DNA of 64,000 nucleotides from Halomonas sp. LBP4 (GTDB lineage Bacteria; Pseudomonadota; Gammaproteobacteria; Pseudomonadales; Halomonadaceae): positions 1 through 64,000 of the forward strand of contig NZ_PDOG01000001.1 of NCBI RefSeq assembly GCF_003202205.1, written 5' to 3'. The notes below the pieces were generated by a model. The model ran no database searches, was not told the origin of the DNA, and saw only the letters and a program-made list of their open reading frames with translations. Every line of letters starts with the position of its first letter. Positions within the stretch are counted from its first letter, which is position 1. Of this stretch, positions 43,346-52,915 are shown one piece after another. A program made the translations under genes and the position numbers.

Positions 43346-43975
43346 ATGATCGATCTCTGGACCTGGACCACCCCCAACGGCCGCAAGGTCTCCATCATGC
43401 TCGAGGAACTCGGGCTGCCCTACCGCACCCACGCCGTGGATATCACCAACCGCGAGCAGTTCGACGACGCCTTCCTCGCCATCAGCCCCAACAACAAGAT
43501 CCCGGCGATTCGCGACAACGACACCGGCCTGGCGCTGATGGAGTCCGGGGCGATCATGCTCTACCTGGCCGAGAAGACGGGCCGCTTCCTCCCCGAGGAC
43601 GCCGAGGACCGCTACCGCGCCCTGGAGTGGCTGATGTGGCAGATGGGCGGCGTGGGCCCGATGCTCGGCCAGGCCCATCACTTCCTGAAGTTCCACCCCG
43701 GCAAGGCGCCCTATGCCGAACAGCGCTTCCACGCCGAGGCCCAGCGCCTCTACCGGGTGCTCGACACCCGCCTGGCCGATCGCGCCTTCCTGGTCGACGA
43801 CTACACCATCGCCGACATGGCCACCTGGCCCTGGATCTCGCGCTACGAGTGGCAGCGCATCGACCTGAACGACTACCCCAACGTCAAGCGCTGGTACCTC
43901 GAGATCGCCAGCCGCCCCGCCGTGCAGCGCGGCTACCACTGCCCGAAGCGGGTCAACGAGATTCCGCTGCCCTGA
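43346..43975 (+). CDS. Glutathione S-transferase family protein, YfcG/YghU type (209 aa)
   Basis: The N-terminal thioredoxin-like domain reads MIDLWTWTTPNGRKVSIMLEELGLPY, with TPNG at the active site as in the YfcG disulfide-bond reductases, and NNKIPAI plus LMESGAIMLYLAE supply the glutathione-binding cis-Pro and Glu-Ser. The helical C-terminal domain (about 90-205) includes the N-capping DDYTIADMATWPW motif. It is likely a cytosolic glutathione-dependent disulfide reductase. It converges with polB, with 12 bases between the stops. Confidence 0.93.
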   Translation: MIDLWTWTTPNGRKVSIMLEELGLPYRTHAVDITNREQFDDAFLAISPNNKIPAIRDNDTGLALMESGAIMLYLAEKTGRFLPEDAEDRYRALEWLMWQMGGVGPMLGQAHHFLKFHPGKAPYAEQRFHAEAQRLYRVLDTRLADRAFLVDDYTIADMATWPWISRYEWQRIDLNDYPNVKRWYLEIASRPAVQRGYHCPKRVNEIPLP

Positions 43976-43987
43976 CGTCGGCGCCCC

Positions 43988-46363
43988 CTAGAACAGGCCC
44001 AGCTGGCGGTCGATCAATGCCGTGAAGTCATCGTCCACGAACGGCAGGATGGCGTCGGCCACCGGCTGCAACTGGCGGGTCAGGTAGTGATGGTAGTCGA
44101 TGGCCGAGCGGCGCGTTTCCAGCGGCTCCGGCCCCGCCACCGTGATCACGTAGCTGATCCAGCCGCCGCCCTGGTACTGCCGCGGCCGGCCCAGTTGAGC
44201 GTTGTAGTCGTCGGCGAGGCGCGCCGCACGCACATGGGGCGGCACGTTGCGCCGGTAGTCGTCGAGCCGTCGTCGCAGCCGCTTGCGGTAGATCAGCCGG
44301 TCGTCGAACTCGCCCGCGAGCGTACGGCGCACATAGTCGCGCACATACTCGCGGTGCGGCTCGCCGGTGAAGATGCGCCGGTAGAGCTCCTGCTGGAACA
44401 CCTTGGCCAGCGGCGACCAGTCGGCACGCACCGTCTCCAGCCCCTTGAAGACCATCCGCTCGCTGCCGTTCGCGTCGCGCACCAACCCGGCGTAGCGCTT
44501 CTTGCTGCCCTCCTCCGCACCGCGGATGGTGGGCATCAGGAAGCGCCGGTAGTGGGTCTCGAACTGCAGCTCCAGGGCGCTTTCCAGGCCGAAGGTCTCG
44601 TGCAGGTGCTCGGTCCACCAGGCGTTGACCCGTGCCGCCAGGCGCCGTCCGATGGCGTGGGCCTGCGCTTCACCGTGGGCGCGGCCAAGCCAGACGAAGG
44701 TGGAGTCGGTATCACCGTAGATAACGGTATAACCCTCGGCCTCGATCAGCTCGCGGGTACGGCGCATGATCTCGTGGCCGCGCAGGGTGATGGACGAGGC
44801 GAGCCGCGGGTCGAAGAAGCGACAGCCCCGGGAGCCCAACACGCCGTAGAAGGCGTTCATGATGATCTTCAGCGCCTGGGCGAGCGGCGCATTCCGCTCG
44901 CGCTTGGCGGCCTCGCGGCCCTGCCACACCCGGGACACGATCTCGGGCAGCGCATGGCGCGTCCGTGAGAAGCGCGCCCCTTTGAAGCCGGGCACCGAGT
45001 CGGCGTCGTCGGGGTGGCGCAGGCCCTCCACCAGCCCCACCGGGTCGATCAGGAAGGTGCGGATGATCGACGGGTACAGGCTCTTGAAGTCGAGCACCAG
45101 CACCGAGTCGTAGAGGCCGGGACGCGAATCCATCACGAAGCCGCCCGGGCTGTCCTCCCCCGGCCGCTCGCCCTGGCGTTGCACCAGGTTGGGGGCGACG
45201 AAGCCGAGCCGGTGCATGCGCGGCAGGTAGAGATGGGAGAAGGCCGCCACCGAGCCGCCCATGCGGTCGGCGGGCAGCCCGGTGACGGTGGCGCGCTCGA
45301 GCAGGAAGTCGATCAGCTCGGTCTTCGCGAAGATCCGCGTGACCAGCTCGCAGTCCTTGAGGTTGTAGCGGGCAAGCGCCGGCTTGTCCTCGGCGAACAT
45401 GCGGTCGATGGCCTCCATGCGCTGGTAGGGGTTGTCGATGGCCTTGCCTTCGCCGAGCAGCGTCTGGGCGACGTTCTCGAGGCTGAACGACGGAAAGCTC
45501 CAGGTCGCCTGGCGCAACGACTCGATGCCGTCGATGATCAGGCGCCCGGCGGCCGCGGCGAAGAAATGATTCGGGTTGCTGCCATGGGCGCGCCACTCCA
45601 TCGGCTCGCCGCCACGCCCAAGCAAGAGCGGCACGCCGAGACGCTCGGCGTGCCGCTGCAGGATACGCAGGTCGAACTGCACCAGGTTCCAGCCGATGAT
45701 CGCATCCGGGTCATGCCGGGCGATCCAGCCGTTGAGGCATTCCAGCAGTGCCTGGCGGCTGTCGCAATAGTCGAGCGAGAAGTCGAGGGCGACAGCGGCC
45801 TCACCGCCCTGCCCCAGCATATAGACCTGGCGCTCGCCGCAGCCCTCCAGGGCGATGGAGTAGAGCTCGCCGCGGGCGCTCGTCTCGATATCCAGCGAGG
45901 CCAGCCTGAGCCGAGGGCGATAGTCCGGCGCGGCCTTCAGCTGGGCATCGGCCAGCGTGCCGCCGGTGTCCGCGCTGCCCGTGAACCGCACCGGCGCGGT
46001 GATGAAGCGCTCCATCAGGTAGCGCTCCGGCGGGCGGACATCCGCCTCGTAGACCTCGACGCCCGCCTGGCGCAACCGCTTGGCGAGGTTCACCAACTGG
46101 CGATACTGGCGGCAATAGAGGCCGAGCACGGGGCGCTGGTGAAAGTCGCGAAGGTCCAGCGGGCGCAGCTCGATGTCGCGCTCGCCGCGCAGCAGCGCCT
46201 CGGCCTGCTCGCGCTGTTCGGCGGGAACGAAGGCCACCGCGGGCTGGGCCGGCAGGCGGACACGCCGGGGGCCGTCATCGGTGGCCAGCCAGAACGTGAC
46301 CTCGGTGCCGGCCGGCGACTCCCGCCAGTGCCGGGTCAGCACGAACCCCTGCTGTCGCTCCAC
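43988..46363 (-). CDS. polB: DNA polymerase II, family B (791 aa)
   Basis: This is a translesion and restart polymerase with proofreading, part of the SOS response in E. coli. The protein opens [25 protein letters not shown], close to E. coli PolB. The 3'-5' exonuclease motif is at about 165-260 ([17 protein letters not shown]). Polymerase motifs A, B and C are [24 protein letters not shown] and [10 protein letters not shown]. The start is GTG with AGAGG six bases upstream; the open frame extends 25 codons further but without homology. I did not identify a LexA box upstream. Confidence 0.95.
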   Translation of the reverse strand: MERQQGFVLTRHWRESPAGTEVTFWLATDDGPRRVRLPAQPAVAFVPAEQREQAEALLRGERDIELRPLDLRDFHQRPVLGLYCRQYRQLVNLAKRLRQAGVEVYEADVRPPERYLMERFITAPVRFTGSADTGGTLADAQLKAAPDYRPRLRLASLDIETSARGELYSIALEGCGERQVYMLGQGGEAAVALDFSLDYCDSRQALLECLNGWIARHDPDAIIGWNLVQFDLRILQRHAERLGVPLLLGRGGEPMEWRAHGSNPNHFFAAAAGRLIIDGIESLRQATWSFPSFSLENVAQTLLGEGKAIDNPYQRMEAIDRMFAEDKPALARYNLKDCELVTRIFAKTELIDFLLERATVTGLPADRMGGSVAAFSHLYLPRMHRLGFVAPNLVQRQGERPGEDSPGGFVMDSRPGLYDSVLVLDFKSLYPSIIRTFLIDPVGLVEGLRHPDDADSVPGFKGARFSRTRHALPEIVSRVWQGREAAKRERNAPLAQALKIIMNAFYGVLGSRGCRFFDPRLASSITLRGHEIMRRTRELIEAEGYTVIYGDTDSTFVWLGRAHGEAQAHAIGRRLAARVNAWWTEHLHETFGLESALELQFETHYRRFLMPTIRGAEEGSKKRYAGLVRDANGSERMVFKGLETVRADWSPLAKVFQQELYRRIFTGEPHREYVRDYVRRTLAGEFDDRLIYRKRLRRRLDDYRRNVPPHVRAARLADDYNAQLGRPRQYQGGGWISYVITVAGPEPLETRRSAIDYHHYLTRQLQPVADAILPFVDDDFTALIDRQLGLF

Positions 46364-46483
46364 CGACACCTCTCGACTGCCTGATCCTGGGGAAAATGTT
46401 ACCCGGTGTCGGATGGAAAGTCGCCAGCCGGTAGCCATCCATGCCTGGCGAGGCGACGGCGGCCATGTGCCCTGGTGGTACGT

Positions 46484-46723
46484 CTAGAGCGTCTTGTGGG
46501 TGCCGTTACACAGCGGGGGCGTGCCGGTGTGCTTGCAGCCGCAGAAGTAGAGCGTCTCGTCCCGTTCCGCCTTGTAGACCACCGGCCGCAGCTCGGTGGC
46601 CTTGTGGGAACCGTCGCAGAACGGCTGGGTGGCGCTGCGCCCGCAGGCGCACCACACATAGGTCTTGCCGGCGACCACGTCGACGGCATAGGGCGCCTTC
46701 TGGGCGATGCGGGGCTCGGTCAT
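46484..46723 (-). CDS. CDGSH iron-sulfur domain protein with two clusters' worth of motifs (79 aa)
   Basis: There are two CDGSH-type motifs in tandem: CACGRSATQPFCDGSHK and CGCKHTGTPPLCNGTHK. Each supplies three Cys and one His for a 2Fe-2S cluster, the second with Asn for Asp. Small tandem proteins of this type are common in bacteria and probably serve redox or cluster transfer; the partner is unknown. A G-rich ribosome site lies directly before the ATG. It precedes polB on the same strand. Confidence 0.93.
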   Translation of the reverse strand: MTEPRIAQKAPYAVDVVAGKTYVWCACGRSATQPFCDGSHKATELRPVVYKAERDETLYFCGCKHTGTPPLCNGTHKTL

Positions 46724-46839
46724 GGCGTTCCCCCCCGGTCGGGTGATGAGCCTGCTTCCAGCCTACTGCAGCGGCCGCGAGGCGTCACGCCCCAAGCGCC
46801 CCCACTCAGGACCATCGCAGATGGTGGTAACGCTCGAGG

Positions 46840-46975
46840 CTGTTCCGGCGACAGGTCGGCGAGGGGGCGCTGTGAACCCCTCCCTGGGCGCTACCGATTC
46901 CATCCCTGGAATCGGACCCCCTCTTCGACCTGTCCCCGGCGCCTCTCGCTTTGGGTAACGGCGATTGCCCTGGCC
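46840..46975 (-). repeat. Dispersed ~110-bp palindromic element, copy 2
   Basis: Read on the minus strand it matches copy 1 at 37366-37484 block by block: CAGGGCAATCGC, AGGCGCCGGGGACAGGTCG, a hairpin centre (here CGATTCCA-TCCC-TGGAATCG, 46895-46914), the 29-bp block (46866-46894, one mismatch), and a closing CGACCTGTCGCCGG arm. The hairpin core has changed sequence on both sides while keeping base pairing. The remainder of 46724-46977 holds no gene. Confidence 0.8.
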
Positions 46976-46977
46976 CC

Positions 46978-47715
46978 TTACTTCTTTCGCTTGTCATGAA
47001 CGTAGATGACCTTCGAGCTCTCCCCCCTCGAGGGCCTTTCCTCGATATCGAAAAGCTCGGTTGCCGCCACCAGCTCTCCGAGCTTCCGGTACCCGTAATT
47101 CCGCGAATCGAAATCCGGAAACTGCTTCACGATATTGCTTCCGACCGCGGCCAGCGGCGCCCAACCGCTGTCGTCCGAAGACGACTCGACCGCATTGCGA
47201 AGGGAGTTGACGAGCTTGGCATCCGATTTCAGTTCCTTGGTGGAGCGTCGGACCGTCTCCGGCCCCTCCTCTTCACCTTCGCGCAGCACCTCGGTATAGA
47301 TGAACTTGTCGCATGCCGAGACAAAGGGGAGAGGCGTCTTCTTCTCGCCGAAACCGAAGACCGTGAGCCCCGACTCCCGGAGCCTGGACGCCAGGCGCGT
47401 GAAGTCGCTGTCGCTCGACACCAGGCAGAATCCGGTGAAATTCCCCGTATACAGCAAGTCCATGGCATCGATGATCAAGGCACTGTCGGTGGCATTCTTG
47501 CCGGTGGTGTAGCCGAACTGCTGGACCGGCTGTATGGAGTGCCGCAGCAGGGTCTCCTTCCACCCCTTCAGCTGCGGCCCGGTCCAGTCGCCATAGATTC
47601 GCTTCACGTTGGCGACACCATACTTGGCAATTTCCGCCAACAGGCCATCGACGATGCCCGGCTGGGCATTGTCCGCATCGATCAGCACGGCCAGGTTATT
47701 GTTCTTCTCCATCAT
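46978..47715 (-). CDS. NYN-domain putative ribonuclease with LOTUS/OST-HTH-like tail (245 aa)
   Basis: The N-terminal 150 residues form a NYN/PIN-like nuclease fold: LAVLIDADNAQ with two catalytic Asp, KNATDSALIIDAMDLL, and VSSDSDFTRLASRLRESGLTVFGFG. The C-terminal 75 residues (LVNSLRNAVESSSDDSGWAPLAAVGSNIVKQFPDFDSRNYGYRKLGELV) resemble the OST-HTH/LOTUS RNA-binding domain. Such proteins are thought to cut structured or double-stranded RNA. The start overlaps the stop of the GGDEF-EAL gene, and a second ATG one codon later has the better distance to GGGGAGGAG. Confidence 0.9.
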   Translation of the reverse strand: MMEKNNNLAVLIDADNAQPGIVDGLLAEIAKYGVANVKRIYGDWTGPQLKGWKETLLRHSIQPVQQFGYTTGKNATDSALIIDAMDLLYTGNFTGFCLVSSDSDFTRLASRLRESGLTVFGFGEKKTPLPFVSACDKFIYTEVLREGEEEGPETVRRSTKELKSDAKLVNSLRNAVESSSDDSGWAPLAAVGSNIVKQFPDFDSRNYGYRKLGELVAATELFDIEERPSRGESSKVIYVHDKRKK

Positions 47716-49823
47716 CTCCTCCCCAGGACACTTTCTTCCCGCCTGGACCCATTCAGCACCACGGCAATCGTCTCGGCATCCGCAGGCAGGGCAAAGAAGA
47801 ATCCCTGCCCCTGGCGGCAGCCAAGCCGCAGCACGAACTCCCCCTGCTCCTCGGTCTCGATCCCTTCGGCGAGAACGGTGAACCCCAGGCTAGCCCCCAT
47901 ATCGGCCACCGCGCGGATGATGGCCTGATCCCGGGGATCGTTGAGGACGCCATGAACGAAGCTGCGATCGATCTTCAGCTTGTCGATCGGCAGGTTCTTG
48001 AGATAGCTCAGCGCGGAATAGCCTATCCCGAAATCATCGATCGCCAGCGTTACCCCCATGCGCCGGATCTCGTGCAGCCTCTCGATGGTTCCCTGGTCCG
48101 AGTGCATCAGGGATGACTCCGTGATCTCCAGCTCCAGGTATCTGGCGGGAAAGTCGGCTGACTCCAGGATACGGCGAAGCTGCATGACGAACCCCGGGCG
48201 CGCCAGCTGGGGGGCCGTGACATTGACGGCGATGCGCCCGAACTCCAGGCCGGCAGCCAGCCAGACCCGCCCCTGTTGGCAGGCCCGCCGCAGGGCCCAT
48301 TCGCCGAGCGGCAACGCCAGGCCGGTGCGCTCCGCCAGGGGCACGAAAGTGGTCGGCGGGATATTGCCTTCCCGGGGATGCTGCCAGCGTGCCAGGGCTT
48401 CCACCCCTGTCCACTTCCCGGTTCTAAGGTTGACCTGGGGCTGGTACTGGAGGAACAGCCGATCCTGCTTCAGGGCATCCCGCAGGTCGTTTCCCAGTCG
48501 TACCCGCAGCATCGCCCGGTCGGTCATGGCCTTGTCGAAGAAGTGATAGCCGCAGTCATGGCGCTTCGCCCGGTACATGGCGGTATCGGCCTGCTGGATG
48601 AGCTCGTCGGCCTGCTCACTGTCATCCGGATAGATACTGATGCCGATGCTGGCCTGGGCATGCAGTTTCCAGTCATCGAACTCGATCGGCGCATCCATGG
48701 CCCGCAGCAATCGCTCCGCGGTCTGGACCGCGTCCTCCGGCACGTTCAGGTCCTGGACGAGAATGATGAACTCGTCGCCACCGAAGCGTGCCACCGTGTC
48801 TTCTCCGCGAACGGGAGCGGAGAGCCGCCGCGCGAACTCCTTGAGCACCCTGTCTCCCGTGGCATGGCCGAGACTGTCATTGATCGTCTTGAAATCGTTC
48901 AGGTCCATGAACAACACCGCCAGGCGCGTACCATGCCGCTGGCTGTGGGACAGCGCCAACCCAAGGCGTTGCCGGAAATGCACCCGGTTCGGCAGGCCGG
49001 TCAGTGTATCGGTATTGGCGAGGTGCACCAGCATCCGTTGGATCGCCTTCTGGCGGTCTACCCAGGTCACCAACAGGCTCAGGCCCAGGACCAGACCGGA
49101 GAAGCCGCCGATGGTCGCAGCCATGCCGCCATGGGATAGCAAAGAGTCATGCGCGGCGGTAACGGGGGTCTCATAAAAGCGGGACGCCCCCATCGCCGTA
49201 TAGTGCATGCCGGCCACCGCAAAGCCCATGAAGACCCCTGCCACCAGCGTCATGCCGCTCTCCGAGAACGCCGGCAGGCTGCGAACGCGGAAGTGGAGGT
49301 AGAGGGCCGCCAGGGCCAGCAGAAAGGCCACCACGATGGAGAGGACGAAGAAGGGGAAATGATAGCGCAGCCCCTCCATGCGCATGGCTTCCATGCCGGT
49401 ATAGTGCATGCTGCCGATGCCGACGGCCATCAGCAGTGCCCCCACGAGCAGCTGGTGCCCCCTGAGGTTCGGGTGAGCCATGAAGTGCAGGGCCGCGCCG
49501 CTGCCGAGCATCGCCGGCACCAACGACAACACCGTCAGGCTCAGGCTGTACTCACTGTGCTCGTGCCCTGCCACGGAGAAGGCAAGCATGGCACTGAAGT
49601 GCATCGCCCATATGCCGCAGCCCATGGCCACCGCACCGCCGATATGCCACCAGGTCTTGCTCCTGGCCGTCGGCGAGGCAACCATGCGGTCAGCCAACAT
49701 CAATGCCGTGAGCCCCGCAAAGCAGGCGATGGCAATGGACAGGGTGACGAGCAAGGGATCGTAGGCGCCTTCCAGCAACGGGCCCAGCGAGGGGTCGGAG
49801 GTATCGAAACGCCAGAATTCCAT
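47712..49823 (-). CDS. MHYT-GGDEF-EAL c-di-GMP enzyme (703 aa)
   Basis: Seven membrane segments in residues 15-265 carry three MHYT-type signatures (WAMHFSAM, SMHYTGM, GMHYTAM), a sensor proposed to bind copper and respond to O2, CO or NO. A GGDEF domain with an intact signature (FGGDEFI, residues about 300-440) and an EAL domain with EALARW plus the DDFGIGYSAL and KIDRSFV motifs (about 455-695) follow, so both synthesis and breakdown are possible. CAGGAG six bases before the ATG fixes the start. It may supply or remove the c-di-GMP read by LapD. It overlaps the NYN gene. Confidence 0.95.
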   Translation of the reverse strand: MEFWRFDTSDPSLGPLLEGAYDPLLVTLSIAIACFAGLTALMLADRMVASPTARSKTWWHIGGAVAMGCGIWAMHFSAMLAFSVAGHEHSEYSLSLTVLSLVPAMLGSGAALHFMAHPNLRGHQLLVGALLMAVGIGSMHYTGMEAMRMEGLRYHFPFFVLSIVVAFLLALAALYLHFRVRSLPAFSESGMTLVAGVFMGFAVAGMHYTAMGASRFYETPVTAAHDSLLSHGGMAATIGGFSGLVLGLSLLVTWVDRQKAIQRMLVHLANTDTLTGLPNRVHFRQRLGLALSHSQRHGTRLAVLFMDLNDFKTINDSLGHATGDRVLKEFARRLSAPVRGEDTVARFGGDEFIILVQDLNVPEDAVQTAERLLRAMDAPIEFDDWKLHAQASIGISIYPDDSEQADELIQQADTAMYRAKRHDCGYHFFDKAMTDRAMLRVRLGNDLRDALKQDRLFLQYQPQVNLRTGKWTGVEALARWQHPREGNIPPTTFVPLAERTGLALPLGEWALRRACQQGRVWLAAGLEFGRIAVNVTAPQLARPGFVMQLRRILESADFPARYLELEITESSLMHSDQGTIERLHEIRRMGVTLAIDDFGIGYSALSYLKNLPIDKLKIDRSFVHGVLNDPRDQAIIRAVADMGASLGFTVLAEGIETEEQGEFVLRLGCRQGQGFFFALPADAETIAVVLNGSRREESVLGRR

Positions 49824-50175
49824 CTTGACTCCTGTCGGCCATCTGAGCCCTTCGATCGCGCAGCAAACCTGTGCCCTTGCGATCAGCCGTGGTTCTGCCC
49901 ACGGAAAGCCGAAACTGTCCCGCCATCCGCTGCCGTCATCGCTCCAGGCAGCATGCGATGACCGCACCCGTCCTGGATTCCCGACCCGAGTGTTCCTCCT
50001 GCCCTCCTGTCAGCCATGTCATGAAGCCTGGGCGGTGGCTGTGGCGACCGTATCGGGCCCCACGGCAACCGCCATTGCATCGAGCCTACTAAAGAACGTG
50101 TCGGCATGACCAGCAGGAACTCGAGGAAAAGGTCGCAGATGCGGGAGCCACCAGCAACGGGGAGGTTGCCGCGGG

Positions 50176-50457
50176 TCACAGCAGTTCCCGCGATACCTCG
50201 AGCACCCGTCCATCGACCGTGCGCTGCAACTTGTCTTCGATCTGGCTGCAGATCGACTCCACCTTCTGGGGCGATGCCGCGGCCACGACGAAGGACCACT
50301 CGCTGGTGTCTAGCCGGTCATGATTGGCGCTCTCGCAGACCGCGATCGCCGGGTTGCGACCGAAGCGCTCGTGCAGGCCGCCCATGCGCTGGCGCTTCTC
50401 CTTGAGGGAATGGCATCCCGGCAGGGAAATCCTCACGGTTAGTACGCCGATGTGCAT
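50176..50457 (-). CDS. DUF503 family protein (93 aa)
   Basis: The sequence MHIGVLTVRISLPGCHSLKEKRQRMGGLHERFGRNPAIAVCE matches DUF503/YlxP-type proteins, which have a small ferredoxin-like fold and whose function is not settled; they are often encoded beside rbfA or truB. The C-terminal VDGRVLEVSRELL is typical. GGAGGGG before the ATG is a strong ribosome site. The usual translation-gene neighbours are absent here; the upstream gene is a cation antiporter on the same strand. Confidence 0.88.
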   Translation of the reverse strand: MHIGVLTVRISLPGCHSLKEKRQRMGGLHERFGRNPAIAVCESANHDRLDTSEWSFVVAAASPQKVESICSQIEDKLQRTVDGRVLEVSRELL

Positions 50458-50564
50458 GGGCCCCTCCGTCTCGGCATTCGTTCGGGCTCGCCAATGTCGC
50501 CGCCGCCCCCCGGGGGCCATCACGGGGACCTTCGGGCCCTCTGTAGCGGCCCCAACCGGCTGGC

Positions 50565-51626
50565 TCATGCCCTGCCCGGTCGCCGCTTCTCCTGCACGGC
50601 GAGCACCACCAGGGTCAGCGCGGTGAGCGGCAGCACGAAGTAGAGCATGGTCGCGCCGAAGCCCGGCAGGGCGTCGTGCCGGGCGGCGGCCAGGATCAGG
50701 TAGAGGGTATAGGCCAGGTAGTAGCCGAGCAGGACCCCGCCTTCCCAGCGGCTGATCGCCCCGCGGGTAAAGCAGATCGGCAGGCAGGCCACGGCCACCG
50801 CGATCATCACCGGGATGTCGAAGCCGACCATGGCCGGGGACGCGGCGATCCCCGAGGGCGCCAGCAGGCCGGTCAGGCCCAGCACGCCCAGGATATTGAA
50901 GACGTTGCTGCCCACCACGTTGCCGACGGCGATGTCGCGTTCGCCGCGCAGGGCCGCGATGATCGAGGTCACCACCTCGGGCAGCGAGGTGCCGGCGGCA
51001 ATGATGGTCAGGCCGATGACCTGCTCGCTCACTCCCAGGTAGGCGGCGAAGGCCACGGCCCCCTCGACGAACCAGCGCGAGCCCAGCACCAGCAGCACCA
51101 GGCCCCCCGCCACCAGGCCCAGGTGGATCCCCCAGTGCCGGTGATCGCTGGCCGCGCCGGCGTCGGATGGGGTGTCTACCGTCGACCGCTGGTTCTGGAC
51201 GAACAGCAACGCCAGGTAGACCAGCAGGCCGGTGACCAGCAGCAGGCCATCGAGGCGCCCGATGCCGCCATCCAGGGCCATCAACAGCACCACCACGGAG
51301 AGCCCGATCATCAGCGGAATGTCGAAGCGCACCAGTTGCTGGGCCACCACCAGCGGCACGATCAGCGCCGAGACCCCCAGAATGAACAGCACGTTGAAGA
51401 TGTTGCTGCCCACCACGTTGCCCATGGCGATCCCGGCCTGGTCGTCGATGGCGGCCTTGAGGCTCACGGCCAGCTCCGGCGAACTGGTGCCGAAGGCCAC
51501 CACCGTCAGCCCGATGATCAGCGGCGAGATGCCCATGCGGGCGGCCAGCCGCGAGGCCCCGCGCACCAGGGCCTCGGCCCCCACGATCAGCAGCACCAGT
51601 CCGGCCACGAATGCGACGATGGTCAT
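50565..51626 (-). CDS. Calcium/sodium antiporter, CaCA family (YrbG-like, 353 aa)
   Basis: The inner-membrane exchanger has ten predicted membrane segments in two homologous halves. The two alpha repeats are GLTVVAFGTSSPELAVSL with GNVVGSNIFNVLFILG, and GLTIIAAGTSLPEVVTSI with GNVVGSNVFNILGVLG, where the G-T-S-x-PE glutamates bind the cations. A His/Asp-rich loop at about 150-165 joins the halves. The function is export of Ca2+ (or K+/H+ exchange) driven by Na+, plausible in a halophile. CAGGAG precedes the ATG. Confidence 0.95.
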   Translation of the reverse strand: MTIVAFVAGLVLLIVGAEALVRGASRLAARMGISPLIIGLTVVAFGTSSPELAVSLKAAIDDQAGIAMGNVVGSNIFNVLFILGVSALIVPLVVAQQLVRFDIPLMIGLSVVVLLMALDGGIGRLDGLLLVTGLLVYLALLFVQNQRSTVDTPSDAGAASDHRHWGIHLGLVAGGLVLLVLGSRWFVEGAVAFAAYLGVSEQVIGLTIIAAGTSLPEVVTSIIAALRGERDIAVGNVVGSNVFNILGVLGLTGLLAPSGIAASPAMVGFDIPVMIAVAVACLPICFTRGAISRWEGGVLLGYYLAYTLYLILAAARHDALPGFGATMLYFVLPLTALTLVVLAVQEKRRPGRA

Positions 51627-51726
51627 GCTTGAGACTCCTGAAAGCGACGCCCCGCGGCCACCATGGCCGCGGCATGGGCAAGCGTCGGGCCTGGCCGCGG
51701 CTGCTGTCCAGCCAAGAAAAGCTATC

Positions 51727-51747
51727 GCGAGGCGCGAGGCGCGAGGC
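51727..51747. repeat. Heptanucleotide tandem repeat, three units of GCGAGGC
   Basis: Three perfect copies of GCGAGGC end two bases before the stop of the O-acetyltransferase gene (51750). It is the second short 7-bp array in the window besides 4607-4648, with a different unit, again directly behind a gene. Confidence 0.8.
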
Positions 51748-51749
51748 GA

Positions 51750-52307
51750 TCAGGTTTCCAGGCGGCGGATCACCCGGCACGGAGTGCCGGCGGCGAATAC
51801 GTCCGGGGGAATGTCCCTCGTCACCACGCTGCCGGCACCGATCACGCTGCGCGCCCCGATGTTGACGCCAGGGTTGACCACCACACCGCCGCCGATCCAG
51901 CAATCATCGCCGATGGTGATGGGCTTGCCGGCTTCCAGGCCGCTGCGGCGCGCTTCGGCCGCCAGGGGGTGGGTGGCGGTGTAGAGCTGCACGGCCGGGC
52001 CGAACAGCACGTTGCTGCCGATGGTTACCGGTGCCACGTCCAGCACCACACAGTTGAAATTGAAGAAGACGTTGTCGCCCAGGGTGAGATGACAACCATA
52101 GTCGCAATAGAACGGCGGCTCGATCCACAGCCCCTGCCCCGCCCCGGGCAGCAACTCGCGCAGCAAGGCCGCGCGCTCCTCCTCGGCATCGTCACGGCAG
52201 GCATTGAGCGCCTGGATCAGCCGCCGGGCGCGGCGGCGCATGGCCTGCAGCTCCGGGTCGCGGGCATCGTAGAGCTCACCCGCCAGCATCTTCTCGCGTT
52301 CGGTCAC
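51750..52307 (-). CDS. Sugar O-acetyltransferase, Maa/LacA type (185 aa)
   Basis: This is an acetyl-CoA-dependent O-acetyltransferase of the left-handed beta-helix family. The N-terminal helical cap reads TEREKMLAGELYDARDPEL, as in maltose acetyltransferase (Maa). The hexapeptide repeats run through FYCDYGCHLTLGDNVFFNFNCVVLD, then the catalytic His in YTATHPL, and WIGGGVVVNPGVNIGARSVIGAGSVVTRDIP. The start is GTG with GGAGAA upstream. The natural substrate of most members is unknown. Confidence 0.93.
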   Translation of the reverse strand: MTEREKMLAGELYDARDPELQAMRRRARRLIQALNACRDDAEEERAALLRELLPGAGQGLWIEPPFYCDYGCHLTLGDNVFFNFNCVVLDVAPVTIGSNVLFGPAVQLYTATHPLAAEARRSGLEAGKPITIGDDCWIGGGVVVNPGVNIGARSVIGAGSVVTRDIPPDVFAAGTPCRVIRRLET

Positions 52308-52519
52308 GGGGTTCTCCGGCGTTGCGATTCGTCATTTATACCATCCATCATGGCGTAGAGGCCGAGCGCCATGAGTGCGGGTAGGGGCTGAAACGCACAA
52401 TCGACAGGGGTCGGCCAGGAGGGGCGGCCAGGAATCACTGACGACCGCCGGCCTTGCCTCTGCACAAGGTCGGCGGTCGAGGTGACATTCAAGGGCTCCC
52501 GGGGGCCGCTGGCACTGGG

Positions 52520-52894
52520 TCACACGGGCGTGCCGGATACCCGGTAGATATAGCCGTCGTTCATGCTCTCGAAGAGAGCATTCTTCAGCTTGCGGGTGGC
52601 ATAGACATGCTGTGCCTGGGTATTGGCCTGGCCCACGCTGGGCGCCACCAGAATGGCGGCCACCGTGCTGTTGCCGTTGACCCCGTTGATCTGAGCCTGC
52701 AGATTCAGATCGCCGGCGCCGGTGTAGCCCTGCACGTCGATACGTACGGTGCCCTGGTTAATGATGGTGCCAGCCCCACGCCAGATCGCGGTATCGGCCA
52801 GGCTGTTGATGTCGGCCACCGCATCACCGTGCTGGCTCTGGTTCATATTGCCGTAGGCATTGCGTATCGGCCCCTGCCGTTGCACCTGTAACAT
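52520..52894 (-). CDS. Hypothetical protein (124 aa), second gene of an unknown pair
   Basis: I do not recognise this protein. It is Asn/Gln/Gly-rich with alternating polar and hydrophobic residues (IINQGTVRIDVQGYTGAGDLNLQAQINGVNGNSTVAAILVAP), consistent with an all-beta fold, followed by a short helical segment (ATRKLKNALFESMN). There is no signal peptide. It lies 21 bases after the 420-aa gene with GAGGAGAG as ribosome site, so the two are one operon. Composition and the lack of known relatives suggest a secreted or surface-associated role, which is inference. Confidence 0.8.
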   Translation of the reverse strand: MLQVQRQGPIRNAYGNMNQSQHGDAVADINSLADTAIWRGAGTIINQGTVRIDVQGYTGAGDLNLQAQINGVNGNSTVAAILVAPSVGQANTQAQHVYATRKLKNALFESMNDGYIYRVSGTPV

Positions 52895-52915
52895 GGCTCT
52901 CTCCTCGGCGAGGGG

